64,000 nucleotides of DNA from Aristaeella lactis (GCF_018118585.1 NZ_CP069421.1:930001-994000); one strand, 5' to 3'. Shown: positions 16,642-25,899, counted from the first letter of the stretch. The notes: generated by a model from the letters alone, not told the origin. Translations and numbers: made by a program.

Positions 16642-17979
16642 ATGAATCTGGTCTACAAGGTAAATGACAAGCCCAAGTTCGGTCAGCTCATCGTTTTCGC
16701 GCTCCAGCAGCTGCTGGCGATCCTGGCCGCCACAATCGCCGTCCCGAGCATCGTCGGAAACGGCATGAGCCAGAGCGCTGCTCTCTTCGGCGCCGGCGTC
16801 GGCACAATCGTCTACCTGCTCTTCACCAAGTTTAAGAGCCCTGTATTCCTTGGTTCCAGCTTCGCTTTCCTCGGTTCCATGTTCGCAGCTTTCAGCGGTG
16901 CCGTTTCTGTCGCTGCCGGTTACGCCGGCCTGATCATCGGCGCCATCTTTGCCGGTCTCGTTTATGTTGTGATCGCGGTTATTGTCAAAGTGGCCGGTGT
17001 TAAATGGATCGCCAAGCTGATGCCTCCTGTTGTCATCGGACCGACCGTTGCCATCATCGGACTTTCCCTGGCCGGCAACGCCATCGGAAACTCCTTCGGT
17101 TTCGGCAGCCCCCAGTCTTCCTACACCATGTCCGGTGCGCTCTGGGTCAACCTGATCTGCGCGCTCGTTACCCTGCTTACCGTTATCTTCTTCTCCGTCA
17201 AGGGAAAGAAAATGCTGAAGCTCATCCCCTTCATCCTCGGTATCATCGCCGGATACATCGTTGCCCTCGTCTTCACGCTGATCGGCAATGCCAACGGCAA
17301 TGAAGCCCTGAAGATCCTCGATTTCAGCGCCTTCAGCAATATGAAGTGGGTGCCCGAGTTCACCTTCATCAAGGCCTTTGAGGGCCTGAGCGCCATCGAC
17401 GGCAAATATATCGCCACCATCGCGGTTGCCTATATTCCTGTTGCTTTCGTGGTTTTCGCCGAGCATATCGCCGACCACAAGAACCTGTCCTCCATCATTG
17501 ACCAGGATCTCCTCGAGGAGCCCGGTCTGCACCGCACCCTGCTGGGCGATGGTATCGGATCCATGGCCGGTGCTTTCTTCGGCGGCTGCCCCAACACCAC
17601 CTACGGTGAATCCGTCGGCTGCGTGGCCATCACCGGCAATGCTTCCGTGATCACCATCCTGACCACCGCGATCCTGGCCATCGCCGCCAGCTTCTGCGCT
17701 CCCTTCGTCACCTTCCTGAGCACGATCCCCACCTGCGTCATGGGCGGCGTCTGCATCACCCTGTACGGCTTCATCGCTGTTTCCGGTCTGAAGATGCTCC
17801 AGCCTGTTGACCTGAACGATAACCGGAACCTGTTCACCGCTTCCGTTATCCTGATTGCCGGTATCGGCGGTATGACCATGAACATCGGTTCTGTTACCCT
17901 GACTGAAGTTGCCTGCGCCCTGATCCTCGGCGTGATCGTGAACGTCCTGTTCAACCGTCCCGCGAAGAATGATCAGTAA
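16642..17979 (+). CDS. Uracil permease (UraA/PyrP, nucleobase:cation symporter-2 family)
   Basis: A 445-aa membrane protein with about 14 hydrophobic segments, importing uracil (or a related base) with protons. Family marks are the N-terminal LQQLLAILAATIAVP, the VVFAEHIADHKN segment holding the substrate-binding Glu, and GCPNTTYGES. Uracil specificity rather than xanthine is inferred from the PyrR-type leader and adjacent pyrR. AAGGAGG precedes the ATG. Codons are strongly C-ending and uniform, as in rpsO-pnp, suggesting high expression. Confidence 0.9.
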   Translation: MNLVYKVNDKPKFGQLIVFALQQLLAILAATIAVPSIVGNGMSQSAALFGAGVGTIVYLLFTKFKSPVFLGSSFAFLGSMFAAFSGAVSVAAGYAGLIIGAIFAGLVYVVIAVIVKVAGVKWIAKLMPPVVIGPTVAIIGLSLAGNAIGNSFGFGSPQSSYTMSGALWVNLICALVTLLTVIFFSVKGKKMLKLIPFILGIIAGYIVALVFTLIGNANGNEALKILDFSAFSNMKWVPEFTFIKAFEGLSAIDGKYIATIAVAYIPVAFVVFAEHIADHKNLSSIIDQDLLEEPGLHRTLLGDGIGSMAGAFFGGCPNTTYGESVGCVAITGNASVITILTTAILAIAASFCAPFVTFLSTIPTCVMGGVCITLYGFIAVSGLKMLQPVDLNDNRNLFTASVILIAGIGGMTMNIGSVTLTEVACALILGVIVNVLFNRPAKNDQ

Positions 17980-18005
17980 CTGCCTTCAAATCAGATGAAA
18001 GGTAC

Positions 18006-18036
18006 GGCGGGGTACTGAACTGTACCCCGCCTTTTT
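18006..18036 (+). terminator. Hairpin terminator between uracil permease and pyrR
   Basis: GGCGGGGTAC-TGAACT-GTACCCCGCC with a perfect 10-bp stem followed by T5. It ends 7 bases before the pyrR start, so pyrR depends on read-through or on a promoter I cannot see. Confidence 0.88.
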
Positions 18037-18043
18037 CACACAT

Positions 18044-18580
18044 ATGGAACTGAAATCAATCATTATGGATGAAGCGGCTGTCGTACGCAGCATGAAACGC
18101 ATCACCCATGAGATCATCGAAAAGAATAACGGTGCTTCGGATATCATCCTGCTGGGCATCCATCGCAGAGGAATGCCCCTGGCTGCCATGCTGCGGGATA
18201 ACATCCGCAGTTTTGAAGGCACGGAAGTTCCCCTGGGCAGTATCGATATCTCCCTGTACAGGGATGATCTTACCGAGGTCAGCGATCTTCCTGAAGCCGG
18301 GGCCACGTCTGTTCCCTGTGATATTTCAGGGAAGAAGGTCATCCTGGTGGATGATGTGATCTACACCGGCCGGACAGTCCGTGCGGCGATTGAGGCTGTT
18401 TTCCATTACGGCCGTCCCCGTTCCATACAGCTTGCTGTCCTGATCGACCGCGGCCACCGGGAACTGCCTATCCGTCCTGACTATGTCGGAAAGAACATCC
18501 CTACCAGCCACAGCGAGGTGGTTTCGGTTATGGTGGATGAATTTGACGGCAAAACCGGTGTCGCTTTGTATCAGTTATGA
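18044..18580 (+). CDS. pyrR: Bifunctional pyr operon attenuation protein / uracil phosphoribosyltransferase PyrR
   Basis: A 178-aa PyrR that binds pyr mRNA when charged with UMP and has weak uracil phosphoribosyltransferase activity. The PRPP loop VDDVIYTGRT lies at about 102-111, with LGIHRRGMPL and an RGHRELPI segment, typical of PyrR. There is no recognisable ribosome binding site in the 7 bases between the upstream hairpin's T-run and the ATG, although the next in-frame ATG is too far in to be the start. It may be translated poorly. Confidence 0.92.
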   Translation: MELKSIIMDEAAVVRSMKRITHEIIEKNNGASDIILLGIHRRGMPLAAMLRDNIRSFEGTEVPLGSIDISLYRDDLTEVSDLPEAGATSVPCDISGKKVILVDDVIYTGRTVRAAIEAVFHYGRPRSIQLAVLIDRGHRELPIRPDYVGKNIPTSHSEVVSVMVDEFDGKTGVALYQL

Positions 18581-18621
18581 CATCCCCGGCCCTGTTTGTT
18601 GAAAAATATGAGTTTTTCGTC

Positions 18622-18636
18622 TGTAAACAGTTTACA
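18622..18636 (+). promoter_or_regulatory. Perfect palindrome over the rpsO -35 box
   Basis: TGTAAAC-A-GTTTACA is a perfect 15-base palindrome whose right half contains the -35 hexamer TTTACA. It resembles a catabolite-response element but lacks the central CG and is one base longer. Operator function is inferred. Confidence 0.5.
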
Positions 18637-18659
18637 AATCCCCGGTTTTTTGTTATGAT
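18631..18659 (+). promoter_or_regulatory. Sigma-A promoter of rpsO-pnp
   Basis: -35 TTTACA (18631-18636), 17-base spacer ending in an extended TGT, -10 TATGAT (18654-18659). The leader to rpsO is about 115 bases. Confidence 0.85.
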
Positions 18660-18665
18660 ATCCGT

Positions 18666-18780
18666 TGTTCGTAAATGAACCGTCTGCTCAGATGATCGAA
18701 GCTCCAACGATAATCCGGGTTCACGGCAATTGGCGGACAGGAAATACCGGACTTTCCGGTCAGATAAGGAGGATAAACCC
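18666..18780 (+). promoter_or_regulatory. rpsO 5' leader, possible S15 autoregulatory element
   Basis: Untranslated leader. A hairpin ACCGGA-CTT-TCCGGT (18746-18760) stops just before the ribosome binding site AAGGAGG. S15 represses its own mRNA in several bacteria through dissimilar leader structures. This leader is long and structured enough to be such an element, but I cannot match it to a known S15 site. Confidence 0.35.
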
Positions 18781-19035
18781 ATGAACAAATCCGAGATCAT
18801 TGCCGCTTATGCGCAGCATGAAGGCGACACCGGTTCTCCCGAAGTGCAGATCGCTCTGCTGACAGAGCGCATCAACCACCTGAACGAGCACCTGAAGCTG
18901 AACAAGAATGACCATCATTCCAACCGTGGTCTTCTGCTGATGGTCGGCCGCCGCCGCAACATGCTCGAGTACCTCAAGAAAACGGACATCGAACGCTATC
19001 GTACCCTGATCTCCAGGCTGAACCTGCGTAAGTAA
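18781..19035 (+). CDS. rpsO: 30S ribosomal protein S15
   Basis: An 84-aa S15 of typical length: [32 protein letters not shown] and [12 protein letters not shown] are signature segments. It binds 16S rRNA early in small-subunit assembly. The start at 18781 has AAGGAGG 9 bases upstream; an in-frame ATG at 18730 would add 17 non-conserved residues. pnp follows, the usual arrangement. Confidence 0.97.
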   Translation: MNKSEIIAAYAQHEGDTGSPEVQIALLTERINHLNEHLKLNKNDHHSNRGLLLMVGRRRNMLEYLKKTDIERYRTLISRLNLRK

Positions 19036-19063
19036 TTACCGTTTCCCGGTACACCAAGTCGCT

Positions 19064-19105
19064 TTTTAAAGCCGCCGGAAGATAAACTCTCCGGCGGCTT
19101 TAAAA
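19064..19105 (+). terminator. Hairpin between rpsO and pnp
   Basis: Perfect 16-bp arms TTTTAAAGCCGCCGGA/TCCGGCGGCTTTAAAA with a 10-base loop. The T tract is short (TTT then A4), so termination may be partial, lowering pnp expression relative to rpsO. Confidence 0.7.
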
Positions 19106-19141
19106 GATATCCCGGAACGCGGAGTTTCGTATGTTATCCCT

Positions 19142-19165
19142 TGAAAATCCCCGGTGGGGTTTTCA
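19142..19165 (+). promoter_or_regulatory. pnp leader hairpin
   Basis: TGAAAA(T)CCCC-GGT-GGGGTTTTCA, near-perfect with one bulged T, 53 bases before the pnp start. In E. coli a leader hairpin cut by RNase III mediates PNPase autocontrol; a similar role here is inference. Confidence 0.4.
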
Positions 19166-19217
19166 TATGATAGCATACGGCGCTCCGGAGAAAAGAATAA
19201 CAAAAGGAGTGAAACGT

Positions 19218-21371
19218 ATGGAATCCAAAAAGTACACAATGGATTTTGCCGGACGTCCCCTGACGCTGGAGTTCGGCCGGTACTGCGAACAGGCCAACGG
19301 TTCTGTCTGGGTTCACCTGGGCGACACTGTTGTCATGGTGAACGCGACCATGGCCCCCGCCCCGCGTGAAGGCGTGGACTTCTTCCCTCTCGCTGTTGAT
19401 GTGGAAGAGAAGCAGTATTCCGTCGGCAAGATCCCCGGCGGCTTCATCAAGCGTGAAGGCCGTCCTTCTGAAAAGGCTACTCTTACCTGCCGTCTGATCG
19501 ACCGTCCCCTGCGCCCGCTGTTTGAAAAAGGCATGCGGAATGACGTTCAGGTGGTCGTGACCATCCTTTCCGTGGAGCAGGATGTCCCGCCGGAAATCCC
19601 CGCCATGATCGGTTCTTCCGTTGCCCTGGCTGTCAGCGATATTCCGTGGAACGGACCCACCGGTGCTGTTCTGGTCGGCCGTGTCAACGGTCAGTTCGTC
19701 ATCTGCCCCGATGAAGCCCAGCGCGCCGAAAGCGACCTGAGCCTCTACGTGGCCGGTACCGAAGAAGCCATCATGATGGTGGAAGCCGGCGCTAAGGAGC
19801 TTTCCGAAGAAACCATGCTGGACGCGATCCTCTTCGGTCATGAGGAGATCAAAAAGCTGGTTGCCTTCCAGAAGCAGATCGTTGCCGAAATCGGCAAGGA
19901 AAAGCAGGTTGTTCCGCTGATCACCACCGGTGATGATATCAAAGCCGCCGTTCGTGAGTTCGCGTACGACAAGTGCGTCTGGACCTTTGATACCTTCGAT
20001 CGGTCCGAACGCCAGCAGCGTGAAGCCCAGACCAAGGAAGAAACCCTCGCCGCTCTGGCGGAGCGTTTCCCCGAGCGCGAAAGCGAGATCGAGGATGCCC
20101 TGTATTACCTTAACAAAGAGGTTATGCGCGCGAAGATCCTGAATGAGGGAATTCGTCCTGACGGCCGTAAAGTGACCGAGATCCGTCCCATCTGGTGCGA
20201 TGTCGGCGTGCTTCCCCGCACCCACGGCAGCGCCATCTTCACCCGCGGCCAGACCCAGGCCCTGACTGTGACCACCCTGGGCACCGTAAGCGAAGGCCAG
20301 ACCCTTGACGGCCTCAGCAATGAAGACTTCAAGCGCTATATCCACCACTACAACATGCCGCCGTATGCCACCGGTGAAGCCGGCCGCCTCAAGAGCCCCG
20401 GCCGCCGCGAGATCGGCCACGGCGCTCTGGCGGAGCGTGCGCTGCTCCCCGTGATCCCCAGTGAGGAAGAGTTCCCCTACGCGCTGCGTCTGGTCAGTGA
20501 GATCCTTTCCTCCAACGGTTCCTCCTCCATGGCTTCTGTCTGCGGCTCCACGCTGAGCCTGATGGATGCCGGTGTTCCGATCCATGCTCCTGTTGCCGGT
20601 GTGGCCATGGGCCTGATCACCGACAAGGAATCCGGCAAACTGGCTGTCCTGACCGACATCCAGGGTCTGGAAGACTTCCTCGGCGATATGGACTTCAAAG
20701 TCGCCGGTTCCATGAACGGTATCACCGCTCTGCAGATGGATATCAAGATTGCCGGTATCAACCGCGCCATCCTGCAGCAGGCCCTGCGCCAGGCTCTGGA
20801 AGGCCGCCTGCACATCCTGAAGATCATGCTGGATACCCTTGGACAGCCCAGGGCTGAACTGAGCCCCTATGCTCCCAAGATCATCCGCTTCACCATCAAT
20901 CCCGAAAAGATCCGCGAAGTCATCGGACCCGGCGGAAAGATGATCAACAAGATCATTGCCGAAACCGGCGTGAAGATCGACATCGAGGATGACGGCAGCG
21001 TCTTCATCTCCACCCCCGACCAGCAGGCTGCTGACAAGGCCCGCCACATCATCGAGGGTATCGCCAAGGATATCGAAGTCGGCGATGTTTACACCGGTAA
21101 GGTTGTCCGCATCATGAACTTCGGTGCCTTTGTGGAACTCGCTCCCGGCAAGGATGGCATGATCCACATCTCCAAGCTGGACAACAAGCGTGTGGAGAAG
21201 GTTGAGGATGTCGTCAATATCGGTGACGAACTCGAAGTCAAGGTCAATGAGATCGACGCTCAGGGCCGCATCAATCTGATCAGGAATGATATTGAATATA
21301 CTTCCGGAACAGATTTCTCCCGTCATGACGGGAACCGCCGTCCTCCCCGCCGTTCCAGCAATCACGACTGA
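19218..21371 (+). CDS. pnp: Polyribonucleotide nucleotidyltransferase (PNPase)
   Basis: A 717-aa 3'-5' phosphorolytic exoribonuclease and degradosome component. Domains in order: first RNase PH (about 10-140), alpha-helical linker, second RNase PH (about 310-540, with [13 protein letters not shown]), KH (about 555-610, [12 protein letters not shown]) and S1 (about 620-690, [15 protein letters not shown]), then a short basic tail. The start at 19218 follows AAAGGAG by 8 bases; an in-frame ATG at 19131 would add 29 unrelated residues. Length is normal. Confidence 0.97.
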   Translation: MESKKYTMDFAGRPLTLEFGRYCEQANGSVWVHLGDTVVMVNATMAPAPREGVDFFPLAVDVEEKQYSVGKIPGGFIKREGRPSEKATLTCRLIDRPLRPLFEKGMRNDVQVVVTILSVEQDVPPEIPAMIGSSVALAVSDIPWNGPTGAVLVGRVNGQFVICPDEAQRAESDLSLYVAGTEEAIMMVEAGAKELSEETMLDAILFGHEEIKKLVAFQKQIVAEIGKEKQVVPLITTGDDIKAAVREFAYDKCVWTFDTFDRSERQQREAQTKEETLAALAERFPERESEIEDALYYLNKEVMRAKILNEGIRPDGRKVTEIRPIWCDVGVLPRTHGSAIFTRGQTQALTVTTLGTVSEGQTLDGLSNEDFKRYIHHYNMPPYATGEAGRLKSPGRREIGHGALAERALLPVIPSEEEFPYALRLVSEILSSNGSSSMASVCGSTLSLMDAGVPIHAPVAGVAMGLITDKESGKLAVLTDIQGLEDFLGDMDFKVAGSMNGITALQMDIKIAGINRAILQQALRQALEGRLHILKIMLDTLGQPRAELSPYAPKIIRFTINPEKIREVIGPGGKMINKIIAETGVKIDIEDDGSVFISTPDQQAADKARHIIEGIAKDIEVGDVYTGKVVRIMNFGAFVELAPGKDGMIHISKLDNKRVEKVEDVVNIGDELEVKVNEIDAQGRINLIRNDIEYTSGTDFSRHDGNRRPPRRSSNHD

Positions 21372-21379
21372 TAACAGCT

Positions 21380-21422
21380 GTGCCTCCGGTTCGGTATGAT
21401 GCCGCCGGAGGCACGCTTCTTT
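21380..21422 (+). terminator. Terminator after pnp
   Basis: GTGCCTCCGG/CCGGAGGCAC, 10-bp stem with a 15-base loop, then GCTTCTTTTT. Confidence 0.8.
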
Positions 21423-21432
21423 TTCACGGAAT

Positions 21433-21858
21433 ATGAATGAGAGAATTGTCTGCCTGGATATCGGCGATGTTCGGATCGGCGTTGCGGTATCCGATCCGAC
21501 AGGAACAATCGCCAGTCCTGTCGAAGTTATACAGCGTGTTGGATGGGGACCGGATACCAAAAAGATCCTTTCCATTTGCCAGCGCTACGATACCAACCGT
21601 ATCCTGTCGGGGCTCCCGCTGAATATGGATGGTTCTGAAGGATTCCAGGCGCAGAAAGTCAGGGATTTCTGCCGCCAGCTTGAAAAAGCCGGTCTGCAGG
21701 TAGTTTTCCAGGACGAGCGCCTTTCCACCGTTTCAGCGGAGGACGCGCTCATCGAAGGCGGTGTTTCCCGAGCGGGCCGCAAACAGAAGGTGGATATGAT
21801 CGCTGCTTCGGTCATTCTCCGGCAGTGGCTGGAAGAACATAAAAACAAGGAGGCATAA
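21433..21858 (+). CDS. ruvX: Putative Holliday junction resolvase RuvX/YqgF
   Basis: A 141-aa RNase H-fold protein of the YqgF family, linked to Holliday junction resolution and pre-16S rRNA processing. The motifs are CLDIGDVRIGVAVSD at the N-terminus, DERLSTVSAE mid-protein and VDMIAASVILRQWLE at the C-terminus; these hold the expected acidic residues. The ribosome binding site is weak (ACGGA). It is followed 2 bases later by the DUF1292 gene, the common Firmicutes pairing. Confidence 0.92.
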   Translation: MNERIVCLDIGDVRIGVAVSDPTGTIASPVEVIQRVGWGPDTKKILSICQRYDTNRILSGLPLNMDGSEGFQAQKVRDFCRQLEKAGLQVVFQDERLSTVSAEDALIEGGVSRAGRKQKVDMIAASVILRQWLEEHKNKEA

Positions 21859-21860
21859 TC

Positions 21861-22172
21861 ATGAGTGATGAAATGATCAATAATCCTGAAGGTTTTGATC
21901 CGGAAGAAGATCCCAATGCCCTTACGGAAGGCGATATCATCGAGATGGTCGGCGAAGACGGGGAAACCGTTTCCTTCATCTTTGTGGACGCGCTGGAGTA
22001 TGAAGGCGATGTCTATCTGGCCCTGGCTGAGCCGGAAGAGGACGATGCTGTCTTTTTCCTGAAGATCGAACAGGATGAGGATGGCAACGACGTTTACAAC
22101 GCGCCTGATGAAGAGCTTGAGGATATTCTTTTCCAGCGCTTTACCGAAATGCGCGGCAAGGAAGAAGAATAA
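21861..22172 (+). CDS. DUF1292 (YrzB family) protein
   Basis: A 103-aa very acidic protein with EGDIIEMVGEDGETVSFIF near the N-terminus and YLALAEPEEDDAVFFLKI, the DUF1292 pattern. The function is unknown. It is nearly always beside ruvX (yrrK) in Firmicutes, as here. AAGGAGG lies upstream. Confidence 0.88.
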   Translation: MSDEMINNPEGFDPEEDPNALTEGDIIEMVGEDGETVSFIFVDALEYEGDVYLALAEPEEDDAVFFLKIEQDEDGNDVYNAPDEELEDILFQRFTEMRGKEEE

Positions 22173-22188
22173 TCCTGCCTTTGTGAAC

Positions 22189-22217
22189 AAAAGGGACGAT
22201 CCTTTTCGTTCCCTTTT
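22189..22217 (+). terminator. Terminator after DUF1292
   Basis: AAAAGGGACGA pairs with TCGTTCCCTTTT (one bulge), ending in CCCTTTTCCC. Confidence 0.65.
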
Positions 22218-22225
22218 CCCGCAAA

Positions 22226-22256
22226 AAGAGGGAGCCGTTTATAGGCTCCCCTTTTC
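22226..22256. terminator. Terminator hairpin at the convergent ABC operon end
   Basis: GGGAGCC-GTTTATA-GGCTCCC; on the minus strand it is followed by CTCTTTTTGC and on the plus by CTTTTC. It probably serves mainly the minus-strand importer operon. Confidence 0.75.
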
Positions 22257-22274
22257 ATTTTCCTGTAAAGAATG

Positions 22275-23018
22275 TCAGCTGTTGAGGATTCGTTTCAGGA
22301 ATTCCCTGGTCTTTACATTCTCCGGATTCGTAAAGATCTTGGAAGGCTCCCCTTCCTCCTCGATCACCCCGTCAGCCATGTATACCACATGGGTGCTGAC
22401 GTCCCGGGCAAAAGACATCTCATGAGTCACAACCAGCATGGTCATCCTGTCCTTCGTTGCCAGGTTCTTCATGACCTCCAGCACCTCGCCCACCATTTCC
22501 GGGTCCAGGGCGGATGTGGGTTCGTCAAACAGGAGTACCTCCGGTTCCATGGCCAGCGCCCTGGCGATGGCAACGCGCTGTTTCTGTCCGCCTGAGATCT
22601 GGTCCGGCCGGGCGTTGATATAGGGAGCCATACCTACCTTATTCAGGTAATAGATAGCCTTTTTCCGAGCTTCATCCTTTTTGGTCTTCAGTACCTTTTG
22701 CTGGCCGATCATGCAGTTTTCCAGCACTGTCAGGTTATTGAAAAGGTTGAAGTTCTGGAAAACCATGCCGACTTTGGCACGGTAATCGGAGGAGTTGAAA
22801 CCGCCTTTTGTGATATCCGTGCCGTGGAACAGGATTTCCCCGGCAGTCAGCGTCTCCAGCAGGTTGATACAGCGCAGCAGTGTGGATTTTCCGCTTCCGC
22901 TGGCTCCGATAATGGTTGTTACGTCACCCTTGTCCACGGTAAAGTCGATATCCTTCAGCACGGCGTTTGTTCCGAAGGCCTTGGAGAGGTGGCGGATCTC
23001 AAGAATATGTTCTTTCAT
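22275..23018 (-). CDS. Polar amino-acid ABC importer, ATP-binding protein (GlnQ/HisP-like)
   Basis: A 247-aa ATPase of a PAAT-type importer. Walker [11 protein letters not shown]-loop, signature [15 protein letters not shown], Walker [15 protein letters not shown] and H-loop VTHEM are complete. As a dimer it drives transport through the adjacent permease. Start with AAAGGAGAGG upstream; last gene of a three-gene operon in the order binding protein, permease, ATPase. Confidence 0.95.
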   Translation of the reverse strand: MKEHILEIRHLSKAFGTNAVLKDIDFTVDKGDVTTIIGASGSGKSTLLRCINLLETLTAGEILFHGTDITKGGFNSSDYRAKVGMVFQNFNLFNNLTVLENCMIGQQKVLKTKKDEARKKAIYYLNKVGMAPYINARPDQISGGQKQRVAIARALAMEPEVLLFDEPTSALDPEMVGEVLEVMKNLATKDRMTMLVVTHEMSFARDVSTHVVYMADGVIEEEGEPSKIFTNPENVKTREFLKRILNS

Positions 23019-23031
23019 CTTTCCTCTCCTT

Positions 23032-23829
23032 TTACACTTTGCCTTTTTCCGTGTCTTCCGGATAGCTGTAGGTGCCGGCGGTCATCACCAGCTGGTCTGT
23101 GTTTACCAGTTCATAATTGGATTTTCCCGCCAGTTTCTTTTCCAGTCTTCTCAGCAGGAAGGAAGCAAGCAGCGTCAGGCACAGGTATCCGCTCATCTCC
23201 ATAAATGCGGACGGGAAATACTTGAAAACAGCTCCGGAAACCATCTTATGTACCGCGAAGAAGTCCTGGAAACCGATGATGAACATCACGGAAGTATCCT
23301 TCACGTTGATAATGTAGTTATTTCCGATCTGCGGCAGGATATTCCTCAGCGTCTGCGGCAGGACAACATACAGCATCGTCTGCCAGTGGTTCATGCCGAT
23401 CGCTTTGGCCCCTTCAAACTGTCCTTTGTCGATACTCATGATTCCGCCGCGGACGGATTCAGCCATGTACGCACCGGTATTGATCGACACAACGAGGATA
23501 CTGACCACCCATATATCCGTAAAATTGATTTTAAAGAAATATGGAAGACCGTAATAGATAAATACTGCCTGGAGGATCATGGGCGTACCGCGGAAGATTT
23601 CCACATACGCCCGGATGATGATCCTCACCAGTTTCAGGATAAATCTTTTAACGATAAAGTCATTGGGTCCGTATGGAATTGTCTGCAGGATACCGCAGAA
23701 AAAACCGATGATGCAGCCGATCAGTGTGGCTGTGGTAGCCAGGATCAGCGTGTTCGCGATACCGTCCAGGTATACTGAACCGTATTTGGTCCAAATGCTG
23801 CCTATATCGGTTAACAGATTGCCAGACAT
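23032..23829 (-). CDS. Polar amino-acid ABC importer, permease (HisM/GlnP-like)
   Basis: A 265-aa permease with about five to six membrane helices. It has the HisMQ-type N-terminus [17 protein letters not shown] and the EAA-loop region [29 protein letters not shown] and TSVMFIIG are typical of amino-acid uptake permeases. A single permease gene suggests a homodimeric channel. It sits 13 bases upstream of the ATPase gene. Confidence 0.94.
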   Translation of the reverse strand: MSGNLLTDIGSIWTKYGSVYLDGIANTLILATTATLIGCIIGFFCGILQTIPYGPNDFIVKRFILKLVRIIIRAYVEIFRGTPMILQAVFIYYGLPYFFKINFTDIWVVSILVVSINTGAYMAESVRGGIMSIDKGQFEGAKAIGMNHWQTMLYVVLPQTLRNILPQIGNNYIINVKDTSVMFIIGFQDFFAVHKMVSGAVFKYFPSAFMEMSGYLCLTLLASFLLRRLEKKLAGKSNYELVNTDQLVMTAGTYSYPEDTEKGKV

Positions 23830-23854
23830 ATTCTTACTTCCTTGCTGCAGGCTT

Positions 23855-24688
23855 TTATTCGCTCAGGGGCTGGATTTTAATGGCTTCTTCCATCAGGGCA
23901 TTGAAATCATCAGCGGTCTTGTCCTTCAGGTAAGCGTCAATGGCGTCCTTCAGTGCGGTGTTGCCTTTGCGGACAGACACGCCGATGTTGATCTCTTCTT
24001 CGGAAACTTCGAAATCATTGCCGCTTCCGGCGAAATCCAGCAGGACCAGGTCCGGATAAGCGATCAGGGCACCCTGGGCTGTGGGCATGTCTGTGCAGAC
24101 GAAATCCACAGTGCCGGAGGCAACAGCCATCAGCATGGCAGGAGCGGATTCGGCAGGCATTCCGATCTTCGCGTCCGGAATTTGGGGCAGGCATACGTCA
24201 TACCAGATTGTTCCGCTCTGGCTGGTGCAGGTGCCGCCGGCCAGGTCATTGATGCCCTTGGCATTGGCAAACTGGCTGTCCTTCGTGGTAAGACATACGA
24301 TAGTGGCATAGAGATACGGTCCGGCGAAATCGACGGATTCCATTCGTTCAGAGGTCATGCTCTGGCCGGCAATGACGGCGTCACAGATACCGGACTGCAC
24401 AGCGGGGATCAGGGAATCCCAGTCCAGCTGCATCACTTCAAGCTGCCAGCCGTTGGCTTCACAGATAGCCTTGGCGGTCATAACGTCATAGCCGTTGGCG
24501 TACAGGCTGGTTCCCTTGATCGGCACAGCGCCGTTTGAATCATCCGGCTGGGCCCAGTTATAAGGTGCGTAGGCGCATTCCATAGCGACTGTCAGCACGC
24601 CGTCTTCCACGCCGGTTTCTTCAGCGCTGACGACGGTACAGGTGAACAAAAACACCAGGGACAACAGGACCATGATACACTTTTTCAT
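23855..24688 (-). CDS. Polar amino-acid ABC importer, substrate-binding protein
   Basis: A 277-aa exported family 3 solute-binding protein. The signal peptide (about 1-22, KKCIMVLLSLVFLFTCTVVSA) has one Cys but not a clear lipobox. The mature part begins with GVLTVAMECAYAPYNW and has GYDVMTAKAIC and the GQSMTSERMESVDFAGPY segment that contacts the amino-acid carboxylate. The specific amino acid cannot be told. GGAGG upstream; first gene of the operon, with its own promoter. Confidence 0.94.
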   Translation of the reverse strand: MKKCIMVLLSLVFLFTCTVVSAEETGVEDGVLTVAMECAYAPYNWAQPDDSNGAVPIKGTSLYANGYDVMTAKAICEANGWQLEVMQLDWDSLIPAVQSGICDAVIAGQSMTSERMESVDFAGPYLYATIVCLTTKDSQFANAKGINDLAGGTCTSQSGTIWYDVCLPQIPDAKIGMPAESAPAMLMAVASGTVDFVCTDMPTAQGALIAYPDLVLLDFAGSGNDFEVSEEEINIGVSVRKGNTALKDAIDAYLKDKTADDFNALMEEAIKIQPLSE

Positions 24689-24741
24689 TTTACTGCCTCC
24701 GTTATGGATCCTCCCTTCCGGAGAATCCTGTTTGATATCTT

Positions 24742-24770
24742 ATTGTATAAACAAAAAAGTCCGTACACAA
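24742..24770 (-). promoter_or_regulatory. Promoter of the amino-acid importer operon
   Basis: Minus strand: -35 TTGTGT, 17-base spacer, -10 TACAAT. The -35 lies within the terminator of the upstream gene. Confidence 0.7.
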
Positions 24771-24789
24771 GTTTTTTTGCTGTACGGAA
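24753..24789 (-). terminator. Terminator of the DUF1934-gpsA-GH2-flippase operon
   Basis: Minus-strand stem TCCGTACA/TGTACGGA with a loop of about 13 bases, followed by CTTTTTTG. Confidence 0.8.
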
Positions 24790-24810
24790 CAAATGGAAAC
24801 AATATGGGTT

Positions 24811-25857
24811 TTATGCTTTTGGAGCTGCCCTCTTTTTGGCTTCCCGCCTCAGGATAAGCTTCTCCAACAGGATGGTGAAAACGCCGACGACCAGGTACAG
24901 GTAGAAGGTGAAGAACCGCCAGATCAGCAGGGCAAGTCCGATGGTACCGTCCTTGAAGATATCCCGGAAATAAAGCAGGAATCCGCCTTCCTGGGCTCCG
25001 CTCGCCCCCGGAAGGGGTGTATAGCTGGCGCTGACAAACAGCAGGCAGCTGATGGTCAGCACCTGGTACCATGGTGTACCGGACTGTCCGAAAGCGTAGT
25101 ACACAAATATGGGTGTTCCGAAAAGTGCCAGCAGCCCAATGGTGGAGCAGGCAAACTGAAGCAGGATCTGCCCGGGGGAATGCATCAGGTCCAGCAGGGC
25201 CGTATGATAGGTATCCAGCACTTCCGTAACCTTGGATATAGCGGCTTCCTTGTTCCGGACAACATGGATCTTGTCCAGCAGATTGATCAGCATTTCAGCA
25301 AACCGCTGAACCCAGTTTCTCTTGAAAGCAGCCAGCAGCACCAGCGGAACCGCGGCAAAATTGATCATCCATCCGATCCGGACCAGCCAGATGGCTCCCG
25401 CAAGCTGCTGGTGAACAAAGTCACGGTTCAGGAAATACAGTACAAGGGCAATCACAGACGTCATGGTCTGGTTTGTGATAAAGCGGATGGTCACTGCCAT
25501 GGTACCGTAACCGACGGGTATTCCGGCTTTCCGCATGGAATTGACCTGCATCGGCTGTCCGCCGGCCGAGCTGGGAGTAATGTTGCAATAATAGAAACCG
25601 ATCAGGGCAACGTTAACAGCCCGGCCGATACTGATTTTGAATCCCTGCCCCCGCAGGTAGAACCAGTAGTTCATACCGTCGCATACGGTATATACCAGCC
25701 AGCAGGCAAAAATGCACAGCAGCCAGACAATATTCATTTGTTTGATCGCGTCAAAGGCGTTGGTAAGATCCTGATTGCTGAACGCGATGAAAAAAACAGC
25801 GGTGATGGAGAGAGCGATAAACAGAAAACTCAGCAATTTCTTGAGTCCTGAACTCAT
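24811..25857 (-). CDS. Flippase-like integral membrane protein (LPG synthase TM / UPF0104 family)
   Basis: A 348-aa protein with about eight membrane helices and the family marks SSAGGQPMQVNSMRKAG and PLPGASGAQEGGF. This domain is the flippase half of MprF and occurs alone in many bacteria, where it is thought to move or modify lipids. No C-terminal synthase domain is present, so lysyl-phosphatidylglycerol synthesis itself is not expected. AAAGGAG precedes the start. It lies 42 bases after the GH2 gene. Confidence 0.87.
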   Translation of the reverse strand: MSSGLKKLLSFLFIALSITAVFFIAFSNQDLTNAFDAIKQMNIVWLLCIFACWLVYTVCDGMNYWFYLRGQGFKISIGRAVNVALIGFYYCNITPSSAGGQPMQVNSMRKAGIPVGYGTMAVTIRFITNQTMTSVIALVLYFLNRDFVHQQLAGAIWLVRIGWMINFAAVPLVLLAAFKRNWVQRFAEMLINLLDKIHVVRNKEAAISKVTEVLDTYHTALLDLMHSPGQILLQFACSTIGLLALFGTPIFVYYAFGQSGTPWYQVLTISCLLFVSASYTPLPGASGAQEGGFLLYFRDIFKDGTIGLALLIWRFFTFYLYLVVGVFTILLEKLILRREAKKRAAPKA

Positions 25858-25899
25858 GGTCTGCTCCTTTCACCGTTTATTGGGACACGCTAACTTATA

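Noticed and set aside
19141-19171. Separate pnp promoter (TTGAAA and TATGAT)
   Set aside because: 19-base spacer and both boxes are part of the leader hairpin; weak evidence.
19134-21575. An open frame of 813 codons antisense to pnp
   Set aside because: It mirrors the codon periodicity of pnp, has no ribosome binding site and no recognisable domain; it arises from the C-ending codon bias.
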